The notes under the pieces are model-generated. The model had not been told where the DNA came from and did not search any database. It worked only from the letters and a program-made list of their open reading frames with translations. DNA of 64,000 nt. It comes from Cacajao melanocephalus. Taxonomy: Eukaryota > Chordata > Mammalia > Primates > Pitheciidae. The DNA lies in the NCBI GenBank assembly GCA_963573385.1, contig CAUYLG010070431.1:1-64000 (forward strand), written 5' to 3'. The position numbers and the translations under genes were made by a program. Below, one piece after another: positions 1 through 62,386 of this stretch. The stretch's first letter is position 1, and every line of letters starts with the position of its first letter.

Positions 1-420
1 AGGATCTGTGCGATTTCCCATGCGGCGACCCACTGCGCCTACGCCAGCTGAAACAGCCGCTCTGAGATTCGTGGTACTTTTTTGCCTGGGACTCTCCTGG
101 CCTGGCTCCCTGTTTCAGTCCCCTTTTCTATCAGTTGAATGGGCAACTCTGTCTTCCCATAGCTCCAATCGCCAGCTAAAACGGTGCCCATGGAGAACGG
201 CCGTGCCAGGGCGCTGGCCAAGACAGCCACACAGGCCAAAACAGCTGCGCAAGCCAAAACAGCTGCGCTGGCAACCCGTGGGGCTCCTCCGCCTGGGAAT
301 CTCCTGGTCTGTGGGCAATAAAAATCCGTCTGGAAATGCGGCATCCACTCACCCTCCGCGCTTTTGCTGGGAGCTGCAATCCTGAGCTGCTCCTAATCGG
401 CCATCTTGTCATCCCCCCAA
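1..420 (-). mobile_element. L1 5'UTR fragment, antisense, 5' end at about 420
   Basis: Read on the minus strand it starts ATGACAAGATGGCCGATTAG, close to the GGAGCCAAGATGGCCGAATAG start of primate L1 elements, followed by GCAGCTCCCAGC and a GC-rich leader with a repeated AAAACAGCTGCG unit (seen on + at about 238-272). This fits the 5'UTR of an older primate L1 subfamily. The L1 body would extend left beyond the window. The ORFs here are leader sequence, not genes. Confidence 0.65.
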
Positions 421-822
421 CAATATATATTAATTGATAGGATAGACAAAAGGATCAGCAGAAGACCAGAGTCCAGAAATGACCCCACATTTATATAGTC
501 AATTGATTTCCACAAAGCTGGGGGAAGAATAACCTTCTCAATAAATGGCATTGAAACAAATAGGTATCTATCTGGAAAAAAATGAACGTCAACCTTTACT
601 CATAACATTTACAAAATTTAAGTTGAAACAGATCATAAACCTAACTACTAAGAGCTAAAACCACAAACTTTCTAGAAGAAAAAATCTTCATGACTTTGAG
701 GAAGAAAAAGATGTCTTAAAACAGAAAACACATTAACCATAAAGGAAAAGAATTGATATACTGGACTTCATTAAAATTAAAACCTGCTCACTTAAGACAT
801 TGGCTTAAAAATGAAATGGAGC
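421..822 (+). mobile_element. Old L1 ORF2 3' fragment, sense
   Basis: The sequence follows the L1 pattern 'CTCAATAAATGG...', 'CTAGAAGAAAAAATCTTCATGAC' and '...CTGGACTTCATTAAAATTAAAACC', the end of ORF2 in a diverged mammalian L1. Stops interrupt it throughout. It is cut by the Alu at about 823. Confidence 0.65.
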
Positions 823-1136
823 TTGGTGCAATGGCTCATGCCTGTAATCCCAGCACTTTGGGGGGGCCCAGGTGGGAGGATCGCTTGAGCCCAGGAGTCT
901 GAGACCAGCCCTAGCCACCTCCACCTCCTGAGTACAAGCAATTCTCTTACCTCAGCCTCCCAAGTAGCTGGGATTACAGGCATGTTCCACCATGCTTGGC
1001 TAATTGTTGTATTTTTAGTAGAGATAGGGTTTCACCTTGCTGGCCAGACTGGTCTTGAACTCCTGACCTCAGGTGATTTACCCACCTTGGCCTCCCAAAG
1101 TGCTGGGGTCACAGGCATGAGCCACCACACCCGGCC
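823..1136. mobile_element. Chimeric Alu: + left part (823-909) joined to - Alu (912-1136)
   Basis: Sense Alu head to GAGACCAGCCC, then an antisense Alu starting inside the right arm and ending CACACCCGGCC. The two 5' ends are complementary, so 823-909 can pair with about 1050-1136. Confidence 0.8.
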
Positions 1137-2411
1137 TAGATTATAGACATTTTACATGTTACATTGCTGAGTGTCTGGATTTAGTTGTCTTCATGTAACA
1201 ATTATTGAATTTTGTTTTTGTGGGCACTTAAATTTCATATGAATCAACTTAATCCTTGTTAGGGTGGCTCTAAGATAGCCTTTACGCTAGGGTTAATTTC
1301 GTCCTACTGGTAAACCATGACCTCTTGTTTCTCTGCTAAATAACCTGGGTGTTCAATGAGGATGCTCCACTGTTGTTGGACTTTGAATGTTTCCTAGAGC
1401 TGGGTGAACCCTGGGTTAGCTTAAAAATCTCCCATAGTTTTTCTTTCCCCACTAGTTGTTTGTTGTCCAGTCTCACATAGTATTACCCTATGCATTAGCA
1501 GCTTAGTATTCAGCCAAAGATTCAAGGGGACTCTGTAGATGTCTAGAGATTTTTCTCTATGTTGCTCTCTTTTCTGATACTGTGCCCTAAAAATTCCATT
1601 TGCCTCAGCCTCTCCATAGTCCAATCTCGTTATCCTCAACTCAGCAAGGTTGCCTTGTCTGTTTGGGTTCCCCTCCTGACCCAACTTTCTGGAGTCTCCA
1701 GGGAGAAAGCTGGGCCATCATAGGACCTGCCTCATTTTTCTCGAGTTTTCTTTCAGAGATCACAGTCCTAAGCTGTCTGTTATCCAGTATCTGAAGGCAC
1801 TTATGTATTTTATATATTTTATACATATATTTTATATATATGTATATATATTTTATAAATTTTTTCAGTTTTATAGTTATTGGTATGGGAAAAGCAAGCC
1901 TAATTCAGCTACTCCATCATGGCCAGAAGTGAAGTTTCCTTTCATCAGTTTTCTTTTTAATTGAGGTAAAATTCACATAACACAAAATTAACCGTTTTAA
2001 AGCGTACTCCTTCATCAGTTTGTAAATCAGCTTTTAGAATGTTCCAGATTATTCCAAGTTATTTTTCCAGGTACTTATATATAATCAAATAAAATATTTT
2101 AAAAGATTTGGAGTGAGAAACTTGCCCTATCCAAGACTGGAATTAGTAAAATAGAGCATCAGTATTCTCTTTCCCAAAGAGAATTTAATTTACTGGAGTG
2201 AATTCAGATTGGTTTCTTTTAATATGTTAAAAACACAGAATTCTATATATAATAGGTTGTGTTATAAATTCTATTTTAAGCTGATAACTACAGTTGATAT
2301 ATTTCTTAGATGAAAATAAATACACAGAAAAGCAATAAAGGTAAAAACAAAGGGACGTGATTAAGAGTTATCTCCAAGTATGCTGTTTGATTATGCTTCT
2401 AAAAATCATGC
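1137..2411. other. Intronic sequence without gene
   Basis: AT-rich, with a TATATA-rich simple stretch at 1806-1862. About 1945-2015 resembles antisense old L1 (TTGAGGTAAAATTCACATAA). The rest looks like decayed repeat that I cannot assign. No exon recognised. Confidence 0.4.
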
Positions 2412-2709
2412 TTGGCTGGGCACCAGTGGCTCACGCCTGTAATGCTAGCACTTTAGGAGGCCAAAGCGGGAGGATCACCCAAAGTCAGGGGTTCGAGACT
2501 AGGCTGTCCAACATGGTAAAACCCCATCTCTACTAAAAATATAAAAAGTTAGTTGGGCGTGGTGGCAGGCGCCTGTAATCCCAGCTACTCAGGAGGCTGA
2601 GGCAGGAGAATTGCTTGAACCTGGGAGGCAGAGGTTGCAGTGAGTTGAGGTTTCACGACTGCCCTTCAGCTTGGGCAACAAGAGCAAAACTTCATCTCAA
2701 AAAAGAAAT
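2412..2709 (+). mobile_element. Alu (+)
   Basis: Full-length dimer: GGCTGGGCACCAGTGGCTCACG head, middle A-rich linker and short A tail with GAAAT. Confidence 0.92.
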
Positions 2710-2920
2710 AAAACTCATGCTTGAGTTTTTATATTTATACTTCTGTTGTTCACGTGAGGAACTGAATTACTGCTGCTGTTTCTTTAGTTGAGATTGTCCG
2801 TTATGGTTATGTTTGCTTTACCTTCTCTTTTTGTGAGTCCTGCCTGACTTCAGTAGTTTTTAATAGCTGGAAAAGTCTCTGACTCATTATGTGCTATTAA
2901 AAGAAAAAAACAACATTTTG

Positions 2921-3208
2921 TCTTTTTTTTTTTTTTGAGTTTCACTTTTGTTGCCCAGGCTGGAGTACAATGACACAATCTCGGCTCACTGCAGCATCTG
3001 CCTCCTGGGTTCAAGCGATTCTCTTTTCTTAGCCTCCCAAGTAGCTCGGATTATAGGCACCACACCCGGCTAATTTTTTTTGTATTTAGTAGAGACAGGG
3101 TTTCACTCTGTTAGTCAGGCTAGTCATGAACTCTTGACCTCAGGTGATCCACCCACCTCAGCCTCTCAAAGTGCTGGGATCACAGGCATGTACCACCACA
3201 CCCAGACA
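2921..3208 (-). mobile_element. Alu (-)
   Basis: Starts with a T-run, then GAGTTTCACTTTTGTTGCCCAGG, and ends at the head complement CACCACACCCAGAC. Confidence 0.92.
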
Positions 3209-3963
3209 GTGATTTTTTAAGTTGTTGAAACTGTTAGATTTTCTCAGCCTCTGTTTCTGTTAGAACTGTTAAAGCAAGCTTGAGACAGCAATTTCTAGGA
3301 CAAGTATGCAAATAAGTTGGGTTTAGGAAGTTTTCAAAAGATGAATCTTGGGAGAGATACAGGATTTGAAAGTTGGGCCAGCACTTAGGAGTTAGGATGT
3401 CTACCAATAATGGAGGTTAAGGCAAGAAACTGGGAAGATGAGGAATGGGATGGATAAGATCTTGCAGGCTAGAAGAGCCATGGGAGAGGAGGCTAGAAGA
3501 GCCATGGCACTGAGGAGCAAAGTGGCTCAGAATATAGATAGGTTAAAGGGACAAATGTGAGGTTTGTGTAATAAAACAACTGAGGTGAGCAATTCTTATA
3601 TTTGGATGGGACAAAAATCACAACCTGTGTGTGAGAACAGGCAAGCCACATTATAAAGGGTATAAGTTAATGTGGCAAAAATTGAAACTGTGAAATCAGC
3701 TCTAAGACAGATTTTCTGTGTTATCGGTATAGTCATAGATCTAGTTAAAATTCATTAAAGTGTTTTTATTTTTGAAATAGTTCATTTTATGAAAGCTATA
3801 ATGTATTAAAGCATACATTTAGGAGAAAGTAAATACTTTTTTAGTATTGTCTTATGCTGCTATGCTGCTCTGTTCAACTGAAACACCATCAGTACACATC
3901 ATTTATATTTGTGTGTGAATTCCATAGATTTAGCCATTTGTTGCCAGTCATTTGCCTTTCACC
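3209..3963. other. Intronic sequence; short tandem duplication at 3466-3507
   Basis: An 18-base unit AGGCTAGAAGAGCCATGG occurs at 3466-3483 and 3490-3507. Nothing else recognised in the 750 bases. Confidence 0.6.
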
Positions 3964-4285
3964 TTTTTTTTTTTTTTGAGTTGGGGTCACACTCCATCAC
4001 CCAGGCTAGATAGCAATGCTGTGATCATAACTCACTGCAGCCTCCAACATCTGGGCTTAAGCAGTCCTCCTGCCTCAGCCTCCCAACCTGTAGCTAGGAC
4101 TACAGGTACGTGCCATCTTGCACAGCTAATTTTATTTATCTATTGATTGATTGATTGATTGATTTAGTAGAGCTGAAATCTCACTATATTGCCCAGTCTG
4201 GTCTCAAACTCCTGGCCTCAAGTGATGCTCCTGCCTCAACATCCCAAAGTCCTGGGATGACAAGTATGAGCTACCACACCCAGCC
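3964..4285 (-). mobile_element. Alu (-) with (TTGA)n
   Basis: Antisense Alu; the central linker has expanded to a TTGA repeat at about 4142-4164. Confidence 0.9.
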
Positions 4286-4700
4286 ATGTTGCCAGTAATT
4301 TTCAAGTTAAAATTTTTTTTAGCCCTGACAATTTTAATCTTTTTTTTCTCAGTTTGAGCCATTCACACTTAAAACACATTAACCAGGGAAGAATAAAGAA
4401 TGGGTTAACAAGGATCACCAGAAACCTCTAGGAGCCTCCCAGGAGCCAGAGAAAAAGTCCTGTCTTGTCTATAGTGAAGAAAACCCGAGTCTCAAGGACA
4501 CCCTAAAATCCTAGGAATTTCCTATAAATATCAGAAGAAAAGAATTTTCAGTTTTAATATTCAATAGTAGCAGATTAGATCTTTAAACTGTATGCATTAG
4601 TGTCTTTTATCAAGAGTTCTGTGCAACAGTTTTGATATTTTTGGCTTTGGGTATTTTTTTTTTAATCCCCATGAGCTTAATTTCTTAAAAGGTTTTTGGA

Positions 4701-4733
<33 letters not shown>
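4701..4733. repeat. (ATT)n microsatellite
   Basis: About eleven ATT units. Confidence 0.97.
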
Positions 4734-5439
4734 GCATCAGACTGTCACCAAAGTTTATTTGCTGGCAAAGCTGGTTTCCCCACAAATTTGTAGGTAGGAA
4801 TGGTTTAAATGAAAGTTGATGGAAGTCTTAGCAGTTGCTCTGCCAAGAATAACATTTATGTGTGCTTTATGTATGTATAAGTTTTGGTCAGCTGTACTGA
4901 CAGAGCAGGGCTTAGATGTTTTCCTGCCTGTTAATCAACGCCACACAGACAAAGCTTAAGGAAGGATGATCCCTGCCTCAGGAAGTTTTGAATCAGTTGC
5001 TATTTATAACAAGTATACAGTAGAACTTGAGATCTTTACTCAGTTAGTAGGAAAAATTTTCTGCTGAATTTTCACATATGAGGAAACAGTTTATGGGCCT
5101 GAATAAAGCCTCTGTGTGAAAGGAAGGAATATGACAGTGGCTGTATTTGTGTTGATTTGGGTCAAGGGTGTGGTAGCAGAGATGTGGGAAGTCCAGTCAT
5201 CAGTGACAAAATAGGTTATTACATTTTAAAGCAACTGATGGTTAATGGGAACCTTGAGTTGTCTTTAGTGTGTATGGAATCCTGTGTTGCTAATAGTAAA
5301 GTTGAAATAGGCTATGTGATGGATTGATATTATCAATCAACATGGGACAGGAGGAAGTTGGCCGTCAGTGTGTTTCCACGCTAACTGGCTCTTGATGTAG
5401 ACCTATAAATTTTGGGGGGGTTTTGAGATGTAATTCCAT

Positions 5440-5609
5440 GTGTATATATCTATATATATACATATATATATACACACACACGAATATATATACGCGTGTA
5501 TATACATGTGCGATATAAGAAGCATACATATATATATACGTGTGTGTATATATATATATATACACGTGTATGTGTGTGTATATATATATGTATGCTTCTT
5601 ATAATATCG
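5440..5609. repeat. TA/CA-rich repeat with a palindromic AT-rich core
   Basis: Alternating TA, CA and TG tracts. 5511-5535 (CGATATAAGAAGCATACATA...) is mirrored as the reverse complement at about 5585-5609 (...TATGCTTCTTATAATATCG), so the ends form an inverted repeat centred near 5560. Confidence 0.9.
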
Positions 5610-5658
5610 CATTACTCCTTGTTTCATTAAGAGAAGGTTTCATAAAGAATTAATTTAT

Positions 5659-5954
5659 GGTCAGGTGTGGTGGCTCATGCCTGTAATCCCCACAGTTTGG
5701 GAGGCCAAAGGGGTGGATTGCTTGAACTCAGGAAGTTCAAGACCAGCCTGGTCAACATGGAGAAACTCCATCTCTACCAAAAATACAAAAACTTAGCCAG
5801 GTGTGGTGGCATGTACCTGTAGTCACAGCTACTCAGGAGGCTGAGGTGGAAGAATCACTTGAACCTGGTAGGCAGAGGCTGCAGTGAGCTAAGATTGCCA
5901 TCATTGCATGCCAGCCTGAGTGACAGATCGAGACCATCTCAAAAAAAAAAAAAA
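5659..5954 (+). mobile_element. Alu (+) with target-site duplication
   Basis: Full dimer with A tail, flanked by AAGAATTAATTTAT on both sides (5644-5657 and after the A tail). Confidence 0.94.
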
Positions 5955-6274
5955 GAATTAATTTATTACAAAATAATATTGTATAGTACTATGTATAATC
6001 TCTTATAAAACCTCATTCTGCCTAACTTTAGGAAATCAAATATGGCAGAACATTAAAGCTGACAATTTGAAAAATATCACAAATAATGGTTTGTTAGTAT
6101 TATCTCACCGTCTTAGGAGTCCCTTTATGTAGTTGAATTGCTTAATAGATGACAGGTACATTTTTACATATGCAGTGTATATGAGTTATGTAAGGTAGGT
6201 GGGCAATGTTTTAGTGGAGTTTTAAATTAGGAAATTATAAAATGTGTTAACATATTTTTGTATCATTTTAATAG

Positions 6275-6478
6275 GATTATTCAAGATAAGATTGTAGCCA
6301 TTTTCAGCAAGGATCACAGATCAAAATTGTTCTTTTTAAAAAGAGATTTACAAGTTAAACATGAAGGGAAAATACTGGAATCATTTGGATTCTGACAGAA
6401 TAAAGAATACAGTATTTCACAGTTACTTGTAATGGCAACTTTGTAAGATTCATCACTTGTCATTCACCAGTTGGGAAC
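6275..6478 (+). other. DENND2C: Probable 5'UTR part of the first coding exon of DENND2C
   Basis: A pyrimidine-rich stretch ending in ...TTTTAATAG at 6274 is a reasonable acceptor, so the exon may start at 6275. The leader then contains two short upstream ORFs before the ATG at 6479: ATG 6361 to TAA 6432 (23 codons) and ATG 6432 to TAA 6446 (4 codons), which overlap as TAATG. The acceptor is inferred, since no frame constrains it. Earlier non-coding exons and the promoter must lie upstream of or near the window start; I could not identify them. Confidence 0.45.
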
Positions 6479-44214
<37,736 letters not shown>

Positions 44215-44902
44215 AATATCTGATTGTCTTCATTCTGAATGTAGAACAGAAAGTGCCAAAGAAAATATTTTTCCGAGTCAGGATCCCTCAAAGTATTGTA
44301 CAAACTCCTTGAAATTTTAAAAGGTTAAAAAGTGAATCAGGCTCTCAGAGGAGGGTTCTCCTGTTGCTGCTGTAGTAATCACGGGAGAATTGTTGGGAGT
44401 GGTCTGCAACCAATGCCCTCTACTCTGTCTCCAATTTTTTTAATAGCAGCCTTTTCTATGTGATTCTTGGGCTTATTCTCTGTTTTGTGCTTCGTCTATG
44501 AAAGTAGTTTTCTTTTATAAGGAAAAGCCTTGTTAGTGTTACATTTAAAAAACAGCTCAAAGATGAGTATAATGAGAGAAATGGTGAATTTAAAGTAGTA
44601 GAGAGACACGATGGAAATGAAGAGCACTAGCCTTATACACATAACTCTCATCACTGAAATATCATAGCAGCTTTAAATCCATGGGCTGTTTGACCTAGGC
44701 TAAGGAATAGACTCATCACATATCTTCATTGTTTTACCTTATATTATATCTAGGCGAATCTCACTTAGGAGGAAGCCTTACTTGTAATATTATATGGTAC
44801 TGTTATTAAGTACCTTATAAATTAGACATCTTGCAACTCCTCTTCCAAATTGTGGGGGACTTGAGTATTTGCTTGTCCCTCACATGTCAACAATAAACTT
44901 TG

Positions 44903-45049
44903 TGGAGGCCGGATGCATTGGCTTACACCTGTAATCTCCACCACTTTGGGAAGCTAAGGCAGGAGTTTGAGGCCAAGAGTTTGAGACCAGCCTGGATAAC
45001 ATAGCAAGATCCCATCTCTAAAAAATATTTTTTAAATAAGTAAATAAAT
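44903..45049 (+). mobile_element. Alu monomer-like copy (+) in the DENND2C 3'UTR
   Basis: GGCCGGATGCATTGGCTTACAC to CATCTCTAAAAAAT; flanked by TAAACTTTGTGGA on both sides... the second copy reads TTTAAACTTTGTGGA. Confidence 0.88.
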
Positions 45050-45104
45050 TTAAACTTTGTGGAATTATAGCTAATATGAAAATGTCCTTTCAAGGGCATG
45101 GGAG

Positions 45105-45988
<884 letters not shown>

Positions 45989-46251
45989 CTCAGTAGGATT
46001 ATATAGCTATTTATTTTATTAATAAAAATTTTCTATTAAGTGTCCCAGAGCCACTTGTCAGCTCTGAGAATAAGGGACTTTGTAGGTGCCTAGATGAGAC
46101 TCTTTTTATTCCCTAGAAATGTTGAAATTTTTGCTCTTTCTCAAAATATGAACATTTCTTCAACACTTACCACTTAGTCATCCAGACCTTTAATATCTAA
46201 AGTGTTAGTAGTAGTGATTAGAAGAAGAAATTTTTCAGTGATGGTGCAATT

Positions 46252-46276
46252 TTGTGTGTGTGTGTTTGTGTGTGTT
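46252..46276. repeat. Short (TG)n
   Basis: TGTGTGTGTGTTTGTGTGTG. Confidence 0.95.
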
Positions 46277-46925
46277 TTAACTCGGGCAAATTCAAGTTCA
46301 GATGGTGCACTTTTCATTGATTAATGTTATAGCAAATGTCAATTTGTTTTCTTCAGTTTCTGCTGATGGTTTTAACTGGCACAAAGTATTTATTCAACCT
46401 TACAGAATCATGTAAGTTGTATTGTGATACAGTTTATTGGCTTGTACAGTATTGTCATTAGAACTCATTCAGGTATGCATGAATCTGAAGCAGAACACCA
46501 TTTAAGACTGGTGCTGTATAATATAATTCCTACAGATGAGGGCCCAGGGAATAGAACTGAGCCTATGTCTTTTTTTTAATGTTAGTTAAGCAGCTTCCCC
46601 CCAGTGGGACTTCTATTAGACATCTCTCTATTTGGTCTCTTCTTACACTCCAACCCAGAAGGAATGGTTAATTGGATGTTTATAAAATGGGAGTAGAAAG
46701 GTTTACTGTGATGGATCCTGGCTGTCCCTCTGGGAGGAGACCCTTGCTTCAGGAATGGGAGTCTTTATCCCCGCAGCCTGAAGCTGCTTCATTTCCTTAG
46801 GTCTGTTGTGTTTTGTTTCTGTAAAGTGTTATGAGTTCTGGATATTTTTGTAAAAGAATCACTCAAGATTTGTATAAAATGTTGTTTACAGATCTTTTAA
46901 TGAATAAATACATAAAAATCCCACA

Positions 46926-48009
46926 GATCTCTTGGAGACTTCTTAAGATGTAAAGATCTTTTATGTCACTTAAATCTATAGCTAGCACATTTACCTAATG
47001 GTACTTAGGTAATCAGAAGTAGTCTTACACTGACCAGGCTTAATAACTGTGGTCAAAATTTCTAGGCTCTTGGCAGACAAAGCCTAGGTCTAGACTGCAC
47101 ACTGGGCAGGGTATATAGTCTGACAACTTCATTTGGTCTTTACCTGCTTAATCAAAGGGAGGCTGCTTAGTCCAGGAGCCATGTGGCAGAGAAGGTGCAT
47201 GGGCAGCAGCTTGAGTGGTTGGGAGGCAGTGAGGAGTGCCATTCTATTACCGTTAAGTCCTAAAGGCAAGATTACAGGATTTTTAAGTTGGGTGCTATGG
47301 ACAGTTACCACTTTCACTCTTGGGAGCTACTGAGGTTCTGTTTGATACACAGACCATAAAGCTTCACAATTTTAATTGGAGACTGGCGCCCAGTTCTAGA
47401 GTCTCTTTAGGAACTATACTTATCCAATGCAAAGGTTTCCAGGGCACCGAGGGGTAAGGATCATTGGGGTACAACAAGGAAGTAAAAGAGGAACGACACC
47501 GGGAGCAGTGGCTCACGCCTGTATTCCCCACATTTTGGGAGGCCTAAGGGAGAGGATAGTTTGAGGCCAGCCTTGGCAACATAGAAAAACTCCATCTCTA
47601 CAAAAAAATTTAAAAATTAGCCAGGCGTGGTGGTGTGTGCCTGTAGGCCCTGCTACTCTGGAGGCTGACGTGGAAGGATCACTTGGGTGGGACGGGTTGA
47701 GGCTGCAGTGAGTTGTGATCGCGCCACTGCACTCCAAACCTGGGCAGCAGAACCATAACCTGTCTATATAATTAAAAAAAAAAAAAAAAAAAGTCCAGCA
47801 CAGAGGAAGAGAAAATTAAGGGGAGAAGGTGGGAGTAAGCAGAGGTGGAAACCAGTTTATCTCTCCGCCAAATCCTGCAGCCAGTTCCCTCCAAAATGTT
47901 AAGGGGCTCCCCTTCCAGATATCAATGTTTTGGAGGAAACCAAAAGCCCCAACTTCAGACGACCGCCACTCACAGACAAAAAAAGTACGGCAAGCAGAGG
48001 ACAGGAAAT
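46926..48009. other. Intergenic interval between DENND2C and BCAS2
   Basis: About 1.1 kb separates the candidate DENND2C poly(A) signal from the BCAS2 promoter block. It contains one + Alu (47496-47791) and otherwise single-copy-looking sequence. Open frames at 47133-47333 and 47829-48116 have no recognisable product. I see no third gene and no clear divergent promoter. Confidence 0.6.
47496..47791 (+). mobile_element. Alu (+)
   Basis: CACCGGGAGCAGTGGCTCACGC to an 18-base A-run; intergenic. Confidence 0.92.
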
Positions 48010-48242
48010 GGAGGCCTTCCGCTGACGCAGAGAAGCCAAGACGTGATGTCACGTCCGCCCAATACAAACCAGCCCGGCAATTTCTAGATACCCGGCAGAC
48101 GCGCCTTCAAAGTTAGCAACTGAGCATGCGCCAGCGTCAATACGTAGGGGACGTGATTACATCAGCGACAGGCGCCGGCGTAATTAAATAGAACTGAGTT
48201 TACGCAGACGAAGAAAACGCAGCCAAACCTGAGGTCCTTAGA
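48010..48242 (+). promoter_or_regulatory. BCAS2: BCAS2 promoter and 5'UTR
   Basis: A CpG-rich block in an otherwise AT-rich region directly precedes the BCAS2 ATG. Visible motifs: GACGTGATGTCACGTC at 48040-48055, two CRE/E-box-like half sites in inverted orientation around TG; CCAAT at 48059-48063; GAGCATGCGCC at 48122-48132, an NRF1-like site; ACGTGATTACATCA at 48151-48164, another ATF-like element. There is no clear TATA box; TAATTAAATA at 48181-48190 is AT-rich but unproven. This is the usual look of a broadly expressed housekeeping promoter. The start site is not fixed by sequence; 48100-48200 is a guess. Confidence 0.7.
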
Positions 48243-60859
<12,617 letters not shown>

Positions 60860-61260
60860 AAAGACAGTTTAGCAGGTAGAAGACAAGTTGGGCTTTCACA
60901 AAAAGCATCTAAGCTTTTAATGAACTATGAAGGACAACAGCATCTTCCCCCAAAACCATTGATGTTTAAATGTTTAGAAATCATAGAATGTGTGGGCTGC
61001 TATAGTAATTCTATTTGTATATCTCAACAGAATTAAAATGTCTAGCTTGTTGGTATTTTTTTAGCCATTAAGAAAATAATCTTTAGGCTTTCAAAATAAG
61101 TACGATTTTAGAATAATTTTATGTCATAGAATTAAGTTGGAGCCATGGGGGCCATATTTTGTATCGAAAGATGTTTATTTAAAACCTTCAACATGTACAG
61201 GAAGTTGGAAACTTTAGGTTTATGACTTTGTCTAATAAAGAGATAGTTCTAAACACATTA
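60860..61260 (+). other. BCAS2: BCAS2 3'UTR and polyadenylation signal
   Basis: The UTR follows the stop without repeats. Candidate signals are ATTAAA at 61032-61037 and AATAAA at 61234-61239 (in TCTAATAAAGAG). The canonical hexamer at 61234 would give a UTR of about 0.4 kb. Which one dominates cannot be told from sequence. Confidence 0.6.
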
Positions 61261-61314
61261 TTGATTACCAAACAAGACTTCAAAAATATAGTGACTGTAC
61301 AGTCATCATTACCA

Positions 61315-62150
<836 letters not shown>

Positions 62151-62231
62151 CTCTACTTGTAAAGAAGTAAATTGTATAAAAGATTCCTGCCCAATTCAGA
62201 AAAAATATTTGCAACATATCAAAAGGTAGTC

Positions 62232-62386
62232 TTGCCAGGTGTGGTGGCTCATGCCTGTAATCCCAGTGCTTTGGGAGGCCAAGGCAGCAGGATCACTTGT
62301 GTCCAGGAGTTCAAGGCTACCATAAGCTGTAATTGTGACACTGCACACCACCCTGGGTGACAGCATGACCCTGTCTCAAAACAATG
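62232..62386 (+). mobile_element. Alu (+), short
   Basis: Head TGCCAGGTGTGGTGGCTCATG joined to a right-arm end; flanked by AGGTAGTCTT and AGATAGTCTT. Confidence 0.87.

Noticed and set aside
8..385. Open frames of up to 125 codons at the window start, on both strands
   Set aside because: They lie in an L1 5'UTR-like, non-coding leader; no family is recognised and frames overlap on both strands.
5365..5627. Tyr/Ile-rich minus-strand open frames
   Set aside because: Translation of the TA/CA microsatellite.
47829..48116. 95-codon open frame before BCAS2, possible divergent or upstream gene
   Set aside because: Overlaps promoter sequence, has no recognisable domain and is mirrored by frames on the other strand.
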